Program-made: the position numbers and the translations under genes | Source of the DNA: Neoconidiobolus thromboides FSU 785 | Taxonomy: Eukaryota; Entomophthoromycota; Entomophthoromycetes; Entomophthorales; Neoconidiobolaceae | Direction of reading: 5' to 3' | Assembly: GCA_025603075.1 (NCBI GenBank) | Contig: MU626349.1 | Coordinates: 18,984-82,983 of the forward strand | DNA: 64,000 nucleotides | Notes under the pieces: generated by a model | Database searches by the model: none | What the model was told of the DNA's origin: nothing | Seen by the model: only the letters and a program-made list of their open reading frames with translations | Shown: one piece after another, positions 35,856 through 48,520 of the stretch | Numbering within the stretch: position 1 is the stretch's first letter | Layout of the letters: every line of letters begins with the position of its first letter

Positions 35856-35958
35856 TATATGGGGATGTATTTTTTAATAATTTTACTAACAATCTCTCCA
35901 CTTAAATAGCGCTCAAAAAATGGAAAAAGTTATGAAGTTAAAAAAAAACAGCTCCATA
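35856..35958 (-). mobile_element. MITE copy 5
   Basis: Reverse-oriented copy, TATATGGGGATG to GCTCCATA, with the family core intact in reverse complement. Confidence 0.75.
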
Positions 35959-36004
35959 TTAATTAAAATGATTAAAACTATAATATCTCATTTACTCAAG
36001 AGTA

Positions 36005-36036
36005 TAAATTAAATTAAATTAAATTAAATTAAATAA
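36005..36036. repeat. ATTAA pentanucleotide repeat
   Basis: About six copies of TAAAT in tandem, next to the MITE pair. Confidence 0.8.
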
Positions 36037-36081
36037 TTTGTTTATATCTTCAAAATTAAGAAGATAGATTAGTATTAAAAC

Positions 36082-36842
36082 ATGTCAGTTCTTGGGTTAG
36101 CTAATTCCGGTTCTCAATTTACATTGAAATAGTAGGATGCTTTAAAGATGATAGTAGCTAACATTAATTCTATCAATCATTTATTTTCGGACCAATCTAA
36201 ATACAATCATCCTAAAATAATAACAAGCAAAGATAGTGTTTAAAGCAAAAACAAATAAAATTAATTATTCTAGTTGTTCACACAAAAATTAGCCTGAAAA
36301 TAATTTTGCTGATGTAGAAGAGGGCAAAAAATATCCCAATGATTACTTTGCTCCAGACCAAATAGAAGAAAGCAACTGTAATATTGTGGAAGATGAAGTT
36401 TATTCAGACAACTTTATGTTTTTAGAATAAGCATGTGATGTTCTAAAAGCGCTACAAATTTTTATCTTACTAGACTATAACAAAACAGAAATTCTTACAT
36501 TTGATCCCATTAGCCCATCCTTTAAGAATTTAAATAAATACCAAAAGCAATTCCCAAATAAGTTTAGAAAGTTAGCTTTGATAAAAGAATAACTAGCCAA
36601 GGTTTTAATTTCAAAAGGTACATTGGTAGTTTCATCTTTCTTTCCCATCAAGTGGAAATTGATGATGGCAAACATATAGCTATGGGACCAAATAGTTTAA
36701 AGATAAAAATTTACAAGGAAGTTAAAAGCGGGTATGGAATTCAGTGAGTACTATGTGAAGATAAACACAAAGCTTCCTATCATTATAAAAAAAGAGATGA
36801 CATAAATGATAACTTATATGATAGCAGCAATATAATTAAATT
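36082..36842 (+). pseudogene. Protein-like reading frame interrupted only by TAA/TAG codons
   Basis: From the ATG at 36082 one frame reads MSVLGLANSGSQFTLK, meets TAG TAG, and stays open to about 36237. A plausible intron (GTTTAAAG to AAATTAG, about 36238-36292) joins it in phase to a second frame. That frame runs from 36293 to a TGA at 36842, about 183 codons with seven TAA/TAG codons and no TGA. The text is rich and protein-like (LDYNKTEILTFDPISP, GTLVVSSFFPIKWKLMM), and most interrupting codons sit where glutamine would fit, for example before LAKVLISKG. CAA is also used. It is either a decayed gene in which CAA/CAG became TAA/TAG, or a frame read with reassigned stops, or chance in AT-rich DNA. 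I do not recognise the protein. Confidence 0.35.
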
Positions 36843-38465
36843 GATCTATAATGGATAAACTTTGCCTAAAAATTACCATGGATATATATATTATTAGTGA
36901 TCAATCTTGTTTTTATTCTACTAGAATTTAAGAGAAGTATTTGAATAAACTTTATAATGGCTTTCATAAAAAGAAATCGATGATAAAAAATACCCAAGTG
37001 AATTAGGTTTAAAAATATTAATTGAAAATAAAAAATGGAGGTGTTGGAAGATTTTGGGGATTGTTGAAAAAATTCAAACTTTGTGTTTAGAAAGAGCGTT
37101 TTGTAAGAGGTAATGTATTGAAGTTAGTTTTGTGTTTTAAATAAAATAATACTATTTTTTTCATTTAATTTTTAACATTACATTGTTAAAGTTGATCTCT
37201 TATCATGTTTGTTTTTATACTGTCAATTTATACATGTTTCTAATTTCTACTGTTTAAGTTAAAATATTGTATTGTATAACTTTAGGTGATAGTCGTGGCA
37301 TATAACAATTTCCAAGTAAACTTTCTATTTACAAAGGAATATAATATAACAACAGTAAACATCTTTATCAGTTATATTTATGAAAAATACTTACTAGTTA
37401 TTAATTTCATTTGTTTATGTGTAAGTCAAAGCTTACATAAACATCAACTATTATTATATTACAATTTTACTATAAACGTATGGGCGATATAAAGGTTTAA
37501 AATAAAGCTTTATTACTCAATATAAATTAGAACAACTCAATAAAGGAAGCTAATGTTTACTATATTTTATTTATAACCAAATGTTAAGTATTTTTATAAA
37601 ATTGCTTTGTATCTAATATAATGCAACATCATCTACCTTATAATCTCAAGTGAAACTTCAATATAACTATGTGAGAACACTTCTTAGGTTGATTTTACAT
37701 CCTATAAAAGCTTTTTATAAATAGCATATCAAGCATATCTGGTTGTCATTATTGAAGGATAAAACCTTACTACTTTATCACCCTTTTTTAAACAAAGATT
37801 AAAAATAAACTTGTATTTCTAATCAACTTTAAATTTAATATTAAATTCAACCGTTTAAATTTTGACGTCTTAAATATTTCAAGTTTGTATATAAAAAAAG
37901 AAAAAAAAAGAGGCTATGAAATAGAGGATGATATTTGTATTGAGAATTTTATTTTGATAATATTGATAAATTCAAGTTAAACTTTGGAAATAGATGAAAA
38001 TTTTGATTAAAGCAAAAATAGAAATAGCCTTTTTTTAACGGTCATCTTGAGCTACGTTAAATTTAAAAATAGGCCAATAAAAGCTTCGTTAAGCCATTCG
38101 GAAGTCATTAATTAGTAAATTTCCCTAAAATTATAGGCAATGTAAAAAAGGCCAAAGTAAGTAAATTTTTGTAAAAGTTAAAGTAATAACTAAAAAGTCT
38201 AAGTAATTTTGAAAATAGAGATTCCAATGATATCAATAATAGAATGATCTCAATCGTTTGAAATACCAAAATTTACTCTTAAAGTACAGTTTATCTTCAT
38301 CATTCAAAGCCACTTTAAAAAAAAACTACTTTATTAATTTAATTGATTTTTTACTTTTCTTTTCTGTTTATTCATTAAAATTAGATAAATAAAAATAAAG
38401 CTTTTATTTATTGCAGATTTCCATCAACCTTTAGACTTAATACTAATAACATATCAATTTAATTA
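36843..38465. other. Intergenic, upstream of the Kin1-like kinase
   Basis: The same frame as the preceding remnant stays fairly open to about 37100 if TAA/TAG are ignored. After that I see only AT-rich DNA, which must include the kinase promoter. Confidence 0.4.
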
Positions 38466-41400
38466 ATGGCTAATCGCAATGATCCCACTGCTTTATCAGT
38501 GACCAGCAAAGGGCCTGGTATAATGAAGACGCCCTTAGGAGAGTTTCAAATTGGAAAAACTTTAGGAGAAGGTTCCTATGGTAAAGTCAAACTCATTGTC
38601 AATGTCAAAAATGGAGATAAAGTAATTATATTATTAACTAACTCAACATTTATTAATTTCTTATATTTTTTTTAGCTAGCAGTAAAGATTATAAGAAGAT
38701 TTGTGCCTCCAGATCCAGAAACTGGAAATAAGGGTAGAGGAGGGAAAACATTTGAACAAAGGATATTGAGGGAGGCTAATCTCACTCGATTTTTAAGACA
38801 TCCTCATATTGTACCTTTAAAAGACTGTAGGATTACAAAATCTCATTTTTATTTGTTTCATGAATATATAAGTGGTTGTCAACTTACAGATAAAATTGGT
38901 AGAAATGGCTTAAAAGTGGAAGTAGCTGCTCATTATTTTGAACAAATTATTGATGCTATTGGGTACTGTCATTCCAATTTTGTAGTACATAGAGATATCA
39001 AAGTCGAAGTAATCTATTTTACTCTATCTTATTATAAAATATTAATTAGTTTTTAGAATATAATGATTGATAAAGATGATAATGTAAAAATTATTGATTT
39101 TGGTTTAGCCAATTTTTTTGATCAAAAAAATGCTTTAAAAACATTTTGTGGCTCATTACAATATTCGGCTCCTGAAATTATGCGAGGAGACCCTTATATT
39201 GGCCCAGAAGTAGATATATGGTCAATAGGTGTTGTATTGTTTGCTATGTTAACTGGTACTTTACCGTTTGATGACCCACGTAACCCAGGTGCATGGGAAT
39301 GTGTAATGAATGGCAAAATAAAATGGACACCAAACATGCACCCAACTCCAAAATCAATTATCACTCGTTTATTAGATCCTAATCCAAAACGTCGTATTAC
39401 TATGCCAGAAATAGCAAAACATCCATTTATAGCTAAAAGAGCTAGCTCTAATCCAAATACTATCTATCGTCCTAGTAATCACCGTACTTTACCAGCTAGG
39501 TTAGATCGTAGTATAATATCCGAAATGACAGCATGTATGTTTCAGAGTGAATATTCTATCTTACAACAATTGGAAGAAGAAATGAAAAAAGGAAAAGAGC
39601 AGGATGGATACATCACAGTAAGCAATTCGCCATTGGTAGCAGTATATCATCTTATAGCAAATACACGTGAAAAGACCAAAGTTGAAACTACTCAACCACA
39701 AGCTGATAAACCAGCAGTCACTGAAACTAAAAAAGTAGCACCTAATCCTATTCCACGCATAGTTCCCCAGTCAAAGGAACAAAATGAAGAAGCGGGGTCA
39801 GTTAAACCAGTTGAAAATGAAATGCGTCGTAATGCTACTGACAATCACCCAGGTGTTGTTGTCGAAGAAGAAAATCAATTTAAGCGTGTGTATAGTGAAA
39901 ATGGAGCAATCAACGTTGAATCACCTAAACCTAAACCTGAAGATGTTGAATCTTATGAGGCTGAAATAATTAAGAATGAAAAGCCAATATCTTCACTGAG
40001 TAGAAGGGCTGCCGTTACTGAAGGTAGAAGGCGTAGAGCTTATACCGTCGGTGGTGGTGAAGAGTTAGATGAATCAACTAATAGTAGTGAACCATCTACA
40101 AATAGTACTAACTTTTCAAATACTATGGAAAGAGTTCGTTCTACCAACGATAAAGGATATAATTCAGGATCTGAAAATGGAACTTGGGATAAAGAAACAT
40201 ATAAAGCTAAGAGAGCGTCAATGTATGAAACCTATCGTAAAATGAATGAAGATTTGAGATTAGAGTTAGAACAAAAAGATCGAGATGATTCACTATTAAA
40301 TAGTCAAAAACGTAAAGAGATTTATAAAAGTAAAAGAGCTAGTTTATATGAAGGGTTTTATTCTAAACAAGAATCAAAAGAAAACAAAGAACTAGTTGAA
40401 TCAATTACAAAAAATGATGATAAAAAAGTAGATGAAAGTGGTGATATACAGATCAAGATTGAAGATGAAATGACTAAAGTAAATGGTGGACGTAGAAATT
40501 CTGTAAAGAGAAGGATTACTATTTATAAGTTAGGACGTAAACCCACTTTAAAAAAGAAGAATTCTAAACCTGAAATCATAGAAAGCGAGGTTCAGAACAC
40601 TGAAAGTGAAACTGAATCAGTTAAGGAAAGGATTCGCAATCACTTGAAAGAAAAGGAAATGATAAATAAGCAAGAAGGTGAGCCAATGCCTGTTTATGAA
40701 AGAGAATCATCATTAAAAGATAAAGATGAAAACACAATTGAACCTGATTCACAAGCTGCTATGATATTTAAGGGATTAAAAGAAGGCCCAATTGAAACTA
40801 CTAGATTAAAGAAGGATGTTTCAGATGCAGTCAAAGAATCTAATGGCAATTTGACTCCAAACAAAATCAGTAGTCCAGCACAAAATGGATTAAGGAGTCC
40901 TTTCTTGACAACAAGTCCATTGTTAGTTAGTCCTATCTCTGGTAATCGAACCAATATGTCTGAAAAAGTGAAAGCTATGATGAATAAGAAAGCAGATGAA
41001 AATGGTGAAGAACCTATGGTACTACCAATTATTTCAAACCAAAAGAAATATTTAGACAAATTATTAAGTGATTATCGTAACAGAGCCAGTCAAGATCTTA
41101 CCAAAGGAGAAGATAATAAGCCAAAGAAAAAGGTTACTTTTAAAGACTCCAATGAAGAAGAGTACGAGAATGAATCAGATACCACAATTACTGACTCAAA
41201 AGTGTCTGTTAACGAAAAGGTCATAGTGGAAAATAAAGCGCAGGATATCTATAATAAATTAGCTAAACAGGTCTATGATAATGAAACTAGTGATTCAGAA
41301 CCTGAAGACAAATACGCTAAAGATTTTTCTAAGGATGGTAAAGTTGGTATATTCAAATCACCCAAACAAAATACAAAAGAAATTGTTGATGATTTAGCCA

Positions 41401-41954
41401 CTTATGAAGCAAAAGCTATGATTGCAGCTACGACTGGTAAATCTCCCAAAGCTATGGAATTAACTATCAATCGAGTAGAAATTGAAAATCAAGATATTAA
41501 TACAGCTATTGATAGTTTATTAAAATCAAAAGCTACACCACCTCCATTTAATTCTATTAAAAAGAAAGAAGAAGTTGACGTTATACCAGGTGTAAGACAA
41601 GTTTCAATAACGGAATGCTTGAAATCCAAAGTAATAAAAATTGCTAAAGTGGATATCTCCGAGCTATGTGATCAATTTTTGGATATGTTAAGTGAGCGTG
41701 ATATCGAATATGATTGGCTTGAAACCGCTTTCTTTTTTAAGGTGTTGATACCTATTTCTAAGTTAGGGATTGAAAATGAACATGTTCATGCCATTGAGGC
41801 TGAGGTTGAATTGGTTCAAGTAGCTAAAGCTAAGTCTTCAGCTATCCTTTTGGTTGATAACAATACGTTTGATAAAAATGTATTAAGGGTTTTAAAAACT
41901 TCTCAATCTGAATTAGAGGCTGTTATACAACGCTATCTAAAGAGCGTTATTTAA
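38466..41954 (+). CDS. KIN1: Kin1/MARK-family polarity kinase with C-terminal KA1 domain
   Basis: Three exons (38466-38621, 38676-39008, 39057-41954) encode 1128 residues. The kinase domain fills the first 285 or so: LGEGSYGKV (33-41), lysine 56, HRDIKVEN (Asp159), DFG at 177-179 and the LKT-FCGS activation loop with Thr192, the site used by LKB1/Elm1-type kinases. The insert PPDPETGNKGRGGKTFEQR and YISGCQLTDKI match fungal Kin1. A long, polar, disordered region follows, with repeated YKAKRASMYE and YKSKRASLYE units. The last 100 residues (ITECLKSKVIKIAKVDIS...FFFKVLIPISKL) read as a KA1 membrane-binding domain. Kin1 relatives control cell polarity and exocytosis. Confidence 0.88.
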
Positions 41955-42328
41955 TTTAATTATTTTTTCGTATTATTATGTCTTTTTTAAAAATAAATAT
42001 TTTTTTAATTTAACTCGTTTTAATTTTAACTCTTGAATTTCAATTTAAGTTTTCGGCTTTTTTATCATAAAATGCCGAGGTCTAAATTGGTATTTGACAA
42101 AATCTAGAAGTTGGCTCAAAAATTGCAGAGAAGTTTTTGTCTAATTTAAAATCAACATTTTGAATTTTAAATAATATGCCATAAGTAACATAAGGTATAG
42201 CTGTTGCACTGTAATAAAAATTATCAAAATTGAATTTCATTAAACAATAAATAATTGACACTATTAGGTCACTTGAAATGTTCCGGTAGAAATTCATGCG
42301 TATTAAAATATGAGCTTATTGATTACAA
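41955..42328. other. Intergenic after the Kin1-like kinase
   Basis: 374 bases of AT-rich DNA before a MITE. Nothing else seen. Confidence 0.5.
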
Positions 42329-42432
42329 TACGGGGATGTATTTTTGTATTTAAGAATTTTACTGACAATTTTTCCACGTAAATAGCGCTTAAAAAATGGA
42401 AAAATAATGAAACTAAAAAAAATAGCCCCATA
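42329..42432 (-). mobile_element. MITE copy 6
   Basis: Reverse-oriented copy, TACGGGGATGT to AGCCCCATA, TA at both ends, core intact. Confidence 0.8.
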
Positions 42433-43430
42433 CCATTAAAGAACATACGTTGAAATACTTTTATTTTTACAGTTAAGAGAGATTTGGTATTGTAACTAAA
42501 GATTAATAGTTTTTTTATGTGCATGAATTTATACCAGAACATTTTCAAAGATCTAATAAAAGTAGTCTATTAAATGGCTAGAGAAATAGAGAAATAGAAA
42601 AATAGAAAATACTAGAGATTAAGTTCTTCAAAATTGCTTATAGTTGTTATCAAATTATTTTAATCCCTGGAGTAGGTACACCACCAAAAAAGTATAAAAA
42701 GTATAAAAAGTATGCAAAAATTAATGATCAAAAGCTCTGTCAGAACTTCTCGAAGGGCAGGTTCTAACTGACTATCACTAGTAATAGCTTGTTGTCTCAA
42801 TTATATTATACTGGGATTCTCGACAGTAAGAAGTTGAACTTTTTAGTTTCACCATGACAAAGTTTACTGAAAAGTTTAATATTTTCAAGATAAGACATTG
42901 GATCCACTTTCAACATCAAAAGCTTTTAATGTAATTTGATCCCTCTAATTATTCCTATCCATTTGCTAAATATATAGATCATAATGAAAGTCATTATCTG
43001 TTAAATACATATAATAGTACGACTCTTAAGCTAAATATATTAAGCCATTACTAGTAGACTGTGAGTTAAACTGGAGGTCTTTATGTTTAGAGTTTTTAAA
43101 AGATTTGATTAATAATAGTCTTGTTTTTAAGCTTTTCTAGCTTATGGTTATCTGTTAGTTGTCAACATTTTTTTAGATTGATTGTCAATCTTATACCGGG
43201 TGTTGACTCAAGTAGAAGAAAATCATAATTTTGAAAGACATTGAGCAATGTATTGGATTATATAAATATACAAGTAACAATATTTTATAATAAATAAATT
43301 TTTATTAAGGTTTTACTTATTTTGGATTATAGAATGAATTTTAAAATGATAGTAAAAAACTACAGATATTGTGTTTTATAGTTCTGGAATATTAACAAAT
43401 TAAAATAAATGGATTTAATGTAAATAAACA
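42433..43430. other. Gene-poor stretch between MITEs 6 and 7
   Basis: Bases 42686-42712 are three copies of an AAAAAGTAT unit. Between about 42735 and 42990 the DNA is slightly richer in GC and reads as broken protein-like text in more than one frame (for instance SNSLLSQLYYTGILDSKKLN). It may be another gene remnant, but nothing identifies it. Confidence 0.3.
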
Positions 43431-43534
43431 TATAGGGATGTTTTTTTAGCTTTATCACTTTTTCCATCTTTTAAGTGCTATTTGAGCGAAAAATTTGTTA
43501 GTAAAATTCTTAAACACAAAAATACATCCCCATA
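43431..43534 (+). mobile_element. MITE copy 7
   Basis: Forward copy, TATAGGGATG to CATCCCCATA, bounded by TA. Confidence 0.8.
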
Positions 43535-44409
43535 CATTAATTTTTTTATTTAATGATAAAGTTTTTAGTATCGATTTGATTTTTAATATCACATTATATA
43601 ACTAAGTAATTTATTATCTATCTTTAAAGAAGTTTAATGAAGGAAGATAGCAGCGTTCAATTTTAATTTTTCATTATACAGTATTTAAATATTAAAAAAA
43701 TTAGAAATAAAGTAGTTGAAAAGAATTGATATTATTAAAAATGAATAGTCATAAAATCAAAATGAACATTCATTATCTAACCTAATTATTACTTATAGTG
43801 AATGAAATTTTATTACCTTTATATTATATTAAACGTTTTTATTTTTATCCTACAAATATTTTTCTAAGGTAGTAAAAAGTACTCTTTTAAAGTTATAGTT
43901 AAGATTAACATTAGAAAATTCAATCAGTTTTACTTTTTTATTTAGCCAAATAGCAAATTTACATCAACTAATAACATTATTAACAACTAGCTTTAGACCT
44001 AATATGATTATATAGTTTATAATTTATCATTTGTTGTCTATTAAACCGATAGTTTTGTCAACTTCAGAAAAAAGTATCGATAATACTATTTATAATAGAC
44101 CATTTCTTATTTGTTTAGTAGCTTATTTTTATATTTCAAACAGGGCATAAATAATCTCAAAGTTTACTATATAATATTGCTTTAGTGAATTAAAAATAAT
44201 ATTTTTGATCTTCATTCATAGTATGAAATGGTGATATAATTCATAAAAAGTTATATACAATCTGTCCTCTTTCATTTCTTAACATTTAACGTACAATTTA
44301 AACCTTTATGAATACAAAAATAGTTAAATGAAATGCATAAATCATTGCTATTACCCATTAGAAATAGTACTTATTTATAAAATTATATGGTACTTTTTAT
44401 TTTCTATCC
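43535..44409. other. Intergenic, MITE 7 to mS34
   Basis: About 0.9 kb of AT-rich DNA downstream of mS34. No feature seen. Confidence 0.5.
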
Positions 44410-44977
44410 TTATTCCATTTTTGATTCTGTTTCCTTGCTAACTTTATTAGCTTCTAAAGCAGGCTGAGGCCCAGGGTGTAATAGCCAGTTTAATTTGAGT
44501 CCATGACGAATACGCTTATTAGGTACTAATTTGCCTATTTTGAATAAAATTAAAATTATAATGGTTCATTTAATCGATAAGTTATACCATTCACGTATAG
44601 TTCTCCCCATGCTTTACCATGTTTTAAATCCTATTCAAATTTAGTTCTCTTTTTTAGGTGAATTTATAAGTTTAGTTACTTTTTTAATTTGTGATTTTGT
44701 AATTGTATAATATAAATTATCTTTTCCTTTATTTAACCATTCTTTGGCCGCCTAATCAACAATAAATTAATTCTTATTTTACGACTAATAGTTAAAATCG
44801 GGTTGATAAGCTAAAATGATTAAGTTCTATAAAGGTATATTATAAACTTACCACTCTTAAACCAACTCCATTATTAGGTTGGACCGACAACAATTCAAAT
44901 AAATTTTTATCCCTTCTAATAAATTGATAGGTTGCGATGTTATTACTTTTTAACAAATGGCGTATAAAATTGGACAT
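44410..44977 (-). CDS. MRPS34: Mitochondrial small ribosomal subunit protein mS34
   Basis: Four exons (44852-44977, 44680-44751, 44588-44630, 44410-44534) encode 121 residues. The key evidence is DNLYYTITKSQIKKDLKHGKAWGELYVNGK, which lines up with the conserved core of mS34 where a tyrosine-rich strand precedes DHGKAWG and a short strand-turn. It is followed by RIRHGLKLNWLLHPGPQP. The basic N-terminus would target mitochondria. The human protein is about 218 residues, so this version is short. All exons are under 130 bases. It shares a 223-base divergent promoter with thymidylate synthase. Confidence 0.72.
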
Positions 44978-45200
44978 TTCTCTAATTTTCAAAAAATTAC
45001 TTATTTCAAATGAAAACTAAAACTATGAACTTCTAAAAATATTATGGGATCAATCAATAAAGACTGGCAAATGGAATTTGGTTGGTGACGGAAAGTTATC
45101 CAATAAAAACAAACGATATTTATGTTTATTCATAAAACTCAACCAAAAAAGGTAAATGAGAAGCTTATAATCCCAACATCTTGCTTGTTTTAATATAAAA
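44978..45200. promoter_or_regulatory. Shared divergent promoter region, mS34/thymidylate synthase
   Basis: 223 bases between divergent starts. No discrete element identified. Confidence 0.35.
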
Positions 45201-46198
45201 ATGACTTCCAAAGACAATGGAGAAAAAATTGAACAATCTCAGCAAAGAAATGAAGAAGAATTGCAATATTTAAATCTAGTAGAAGAAATCTTAAAAAAAG
45301 GTTTAGAAAAAGGGGATAGAACAGGGGTAGGAACAATATCCGTGTTTGCTCCAACACCTTTAAAGTTTGATTTATCAAATGGACAGTTTCCGTTATTAAC
45401 AACAAAACGAGTTTTTGTACGAGGAGTGATTGAGGAATTATTATGGTTTATAAAAGGAGATACAAATAGTAAAAACTTAAAAGCAAAAGGCGTTAATATT
45501 TGGGAACCTAATGGTTCTAGAGAGTTTTTAGATAATCTGGGGTTTAAGGATAGGAAAGAGGGGGACCTTGGCCCAGTTTATGGTTTTCAGTGGCGTCATT
45601 TTGGAGCTAAATACATCGATTGCTTTACCGACTATACTGGGCAAGGTGTCGACCAGTTACAAAATGTTATTGATACAATTAAAAATAAACCTAATGATCG
45701 TAGGATTATTTTATCTGCTTGGAATCCAAAAGGTAATAGAGATCACCATCATTGTAATATAGGACTATAACACTTTTAGATTTAAATCAAATGGTACTAC
45801 CCCCTTGTCATATGTTTTGTCAATTCTATGTTGAACCTAGTCAGCAGGAAGGTAAAAAAGGCAAATTGCACTGTCAACTGTATCAACGAAGCTGTGATAT
45901 GGGATTAGGGGTGCCATTTAATATTGCTAGTTATTCCTTATTAGCGATTATGATCGCTCATTTAACTAATTTAGAACCTGGAGTATTTACTCATGTTATG
46001 GGAGATTGTCATATTTATAAAAATCATACTGATAGTTTAAAGATTCAATTGGAAAGGGAACCTAAACAATTTCCTAAAATTAAAATCCAACTAATTGATA
46101 ATCAACCAATTAGCCATATTGAACAATTTCAATATGAAAATTTTGTTATTGAAGGTTATTCACCTTACCCTAAAATTGAGATGGATATCGCAGTTTAA
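45201..46198 (+). CDS. TYMS: Thymidylate synthase (ThyA type)
   Basis: Two exons (45201-45732, 45780-46198) encode 316 residues. The enzyme methylates dUMP to dTMP with methylene-tetrahydrofolate. Landmarks are [12 protein letters not shown] with the phosphate-binding arginine, [41 protein letters not shown], the active-site cysteine in [13 protein letters not shown], and [19 protein letters not shown]. Splicing removes 47 bases just ahead of the active-site block. The first 24 residues are polar and variable. The gene converges with the RhoGAP gene, leaving 86 bases between stop codons. Confidence 0.97.
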
Positions 46199-46284
46199 AA
46201 ATAAAGTAGAATATAAAATAATTAGTTTATATTATAGTTTATTTGAGTTCCAAATGCTATGTTTTATTTATATGAATTTATAAA

Positions 46285-47835
46285 CTAATGGTTCAAAACC
46301 GGTTTAGGAGGTACAGGGGGAGGGTTGGAAGCGGTTCTAATGTTAGCATTAGAAAACAACTCATCAAAATGATCAATAATAAACTTAAAAAAGAAGCCTA
46401 CGGTAGCTCCATTGGTTGAGCATAGAGAAACATCCAGCATAGGGTTCCCAGATTTAAGCAAATTCGGAGTCCAAACAATAGCCAAATTATTACTGGTCAT
46501 TTTGTTGCTCGATTGGTTCTTACTTATTTTATTCAAACCATAACCTAAATATTGTAGTAATTGTTGGGTTTGTACATTTAATCGGTTAATAATATTCTCT
46601 TTTATATATTCCTTTAGCTTGATTTCGTCATTTAATATTGGGTTCATATCTTTAATGGCATCGTATAATGTAGGTGGTATTAATGGCTCTGGTAATTCTC
46701 TTATAAATACTTTTAAAAGTACTGCTGCTACATGAACTCCGTAATCATCCAAATCCACTCTTCTTTCTATAAAATTATGAATTTATATTAAATTAGCTAT
46801 TAATATAGACCTACCTTCATCATAAGCATTTTTGGCTTCTTTAAGTAAAAGAGAGCTAGGAGATCTACGAAATACACCCTCTTCGTCAATTCCTTAAAAT
46901 TTAAAGTTAAATAATGAATTAACAAAGTTTAATAGCGAATTACCTTTCTTTAAAATATATTCCATACATTGAATAACCATTAATGGAATCCCTTTTTCCC
47001 CATTAGCCCCCATAACAACAGATAATGGTAATGAAAACAACTTTCTTGTTATCATTTCATTATTGTTTTTTGGATCTATTACTACTGATTCTTCAAACTT
47101 TCTGTTATGTCTATTCATCTAGCTTTAATATCTAATTTATATTGTAATCTATTATACTTACTCATAAATTACATTTGGTATATTCATATGAGTTAATGGA
47201 ACACTTAAAGCTAATTGAGATAAAGTATTGATCCAACTTACTTTACGGGAAAATTTAGGGCTAAATAATAAGTTTAGATAAACTTATAGTTAGGTACTGA
47301 AGCTTACCTGATGATTTTGTTCATAATATCGAATAGAATTTGGAACCAAGGAGCAGGGTGGACAATATATAGATTTTTTAAATTCTTTTTGTACCTGTTT
47401 TGTAATAATTTTGTTTAAATTAAGGAACAACAAATAAACATTGAAACTACTTATAGCCAAGGCGACGATAAGCTCTGATCAACCAAGTCCAACTAGGTTT
47501 ATTTTTGGCTCCTCCAACAAATAAGACTAAAGTATAATCGTTTTCGGCAAACTCGTCTAACTTGTTCATAATTAAACTAAATTTTGAAATAAATTTATTT
47601 CTAAATAATAGTGTGGTAAGCTTACTCTAATAACTGGTCATAATTCATTTGTTTTGGATCTGGTAAATTAGCTGCCGCAAATACCAAAATTGGCTTTGAC
47701 TCGAAATCAACCCCTTAAGTAAAATATATTAACACTACTGCTCGATTCCCTTTTATTAATTTCATTATTACCGGCTTGATAGATCAACTTATTCATAATC
47801 GTATATTCATACGCTAATTGTTCATTTGGATTCAT
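46285..47835 (-). CDS. Sec14/CRAL-TRIO-RhoGAP protein (ARHGAP1/p50RhoGAP-like)
   Basis: Eight exons (47772-47835, 47626-47713, 47451-47576, 47308-47394, 47162-47260, 46944-47110, 46815-46892, 46285-46766) encode 396 residues. The first half is a lipid-binding Sec14-like domain, with VFAAANLPDP, YTLVLFVGGAKNKPSWTWLIRAYRRLGYKYKKNL-type text and NLYIVHPAPWFQILF. The second half is a RhoGAP domain, with VMGANGEKGIPLMVIQCMEYI, the arginine finger in EEGVFRRSP, LPEPLIPPTLYDAI and NLAIVWTPNLLKS. A proline-rich end (PPPVPPKP) could bind SH3 domains. It would switch off Rho or Cdc42 at membranes. Domain order and length match p50RhoGAP (439 residues in human). Confidence 0.92.
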
Positions 47836-48418
47836 TTGTTTTAATTTAATTTATTAAAAATTCTTCATATCTTATTTCACTTTTTAATTTCTACTTAGTC
47901 TATTTCGTTCTTTTACTTCATTGGTTATAATTGACGTGATTTCGATACTCTTAATTCTATATTTGTTTTTAACTATTTTGCCGTTCGATTTCAAATTTTC
48001 AATGTATTCAAAATTGAAATTCGCTTTTGTTGGATTCTATTCAATTTTATTTTCTGAATTTTTAAATTAGAAAAGCTTTTTGCTTCAAAAAAATTCATAA
48101 CTAAACTTCAAAAATATTCTCTGTGTAACTAAAATTCGGAGCCTCGTTTTATCTAAAATTATATGAGCCCTATGTTATGTTATCATATTCTTTTCTCCAA
48201 TACTTCTTTTATCCACTTTATGTCACTATTTACTCTTTTACTACTATTTAAGAGATAAAACTTCTAATCTTAGACATTGATTACTTTTTTATAGAGTAAT
48301 AAAATTTTTATTTAAAATGTCAATTGATTTATAAAACAATCATTCATTTTTTGTATGAATATTCATTATAAAGAGTTCAAAAATAACAAACTTATAATGT
48401 CCTAAATTTAAAATATAA
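47836..48418. other. Intergenic, RhoGAP upstream region
   Basis: 583 bases of AT-rich DNA upstream of the RhoGAP gene, running to a MITE. No feature seen. Confidence 0.5.
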
Positions 48419-48520
48419 TATGGTAGTGTTTTTGGCCCTATTACTTTTTCCATCTTTTAAATACTATTTGAGCGGAAAAATTGATATCAAAATTCTTAAA
48501 CATAAAATTACATCCCCATA
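48419..48520 (+). mobile_element. MITE copy 8
   Basis: Forward copy with a mutated left end (TATGGTAGTG) and a good right end (CATCCCCATA). Confidence 0.7.

Noticed and set aside
36082..37100. Genome-wide use of UAA/UAG as glutamine
   Set aside because: More than 20 intact conserved genes here end at TAA or TAG exactly where their families end, so the nuclear code is standard.
37286..37492. A 68-codon frame starting MIVVAYNNFQ
   Set aside because: It is rich in Ile, Asn, Tyr and Leu as expected from AT-rich DNA, with no intron support and no family signature.
39784..41059. Open frames on either strand inside the Kin1-like kinase tail
   Set aside because: They are shadows of the low-complexity third exon; the main frame continues through with clear kinase and KA1 text.
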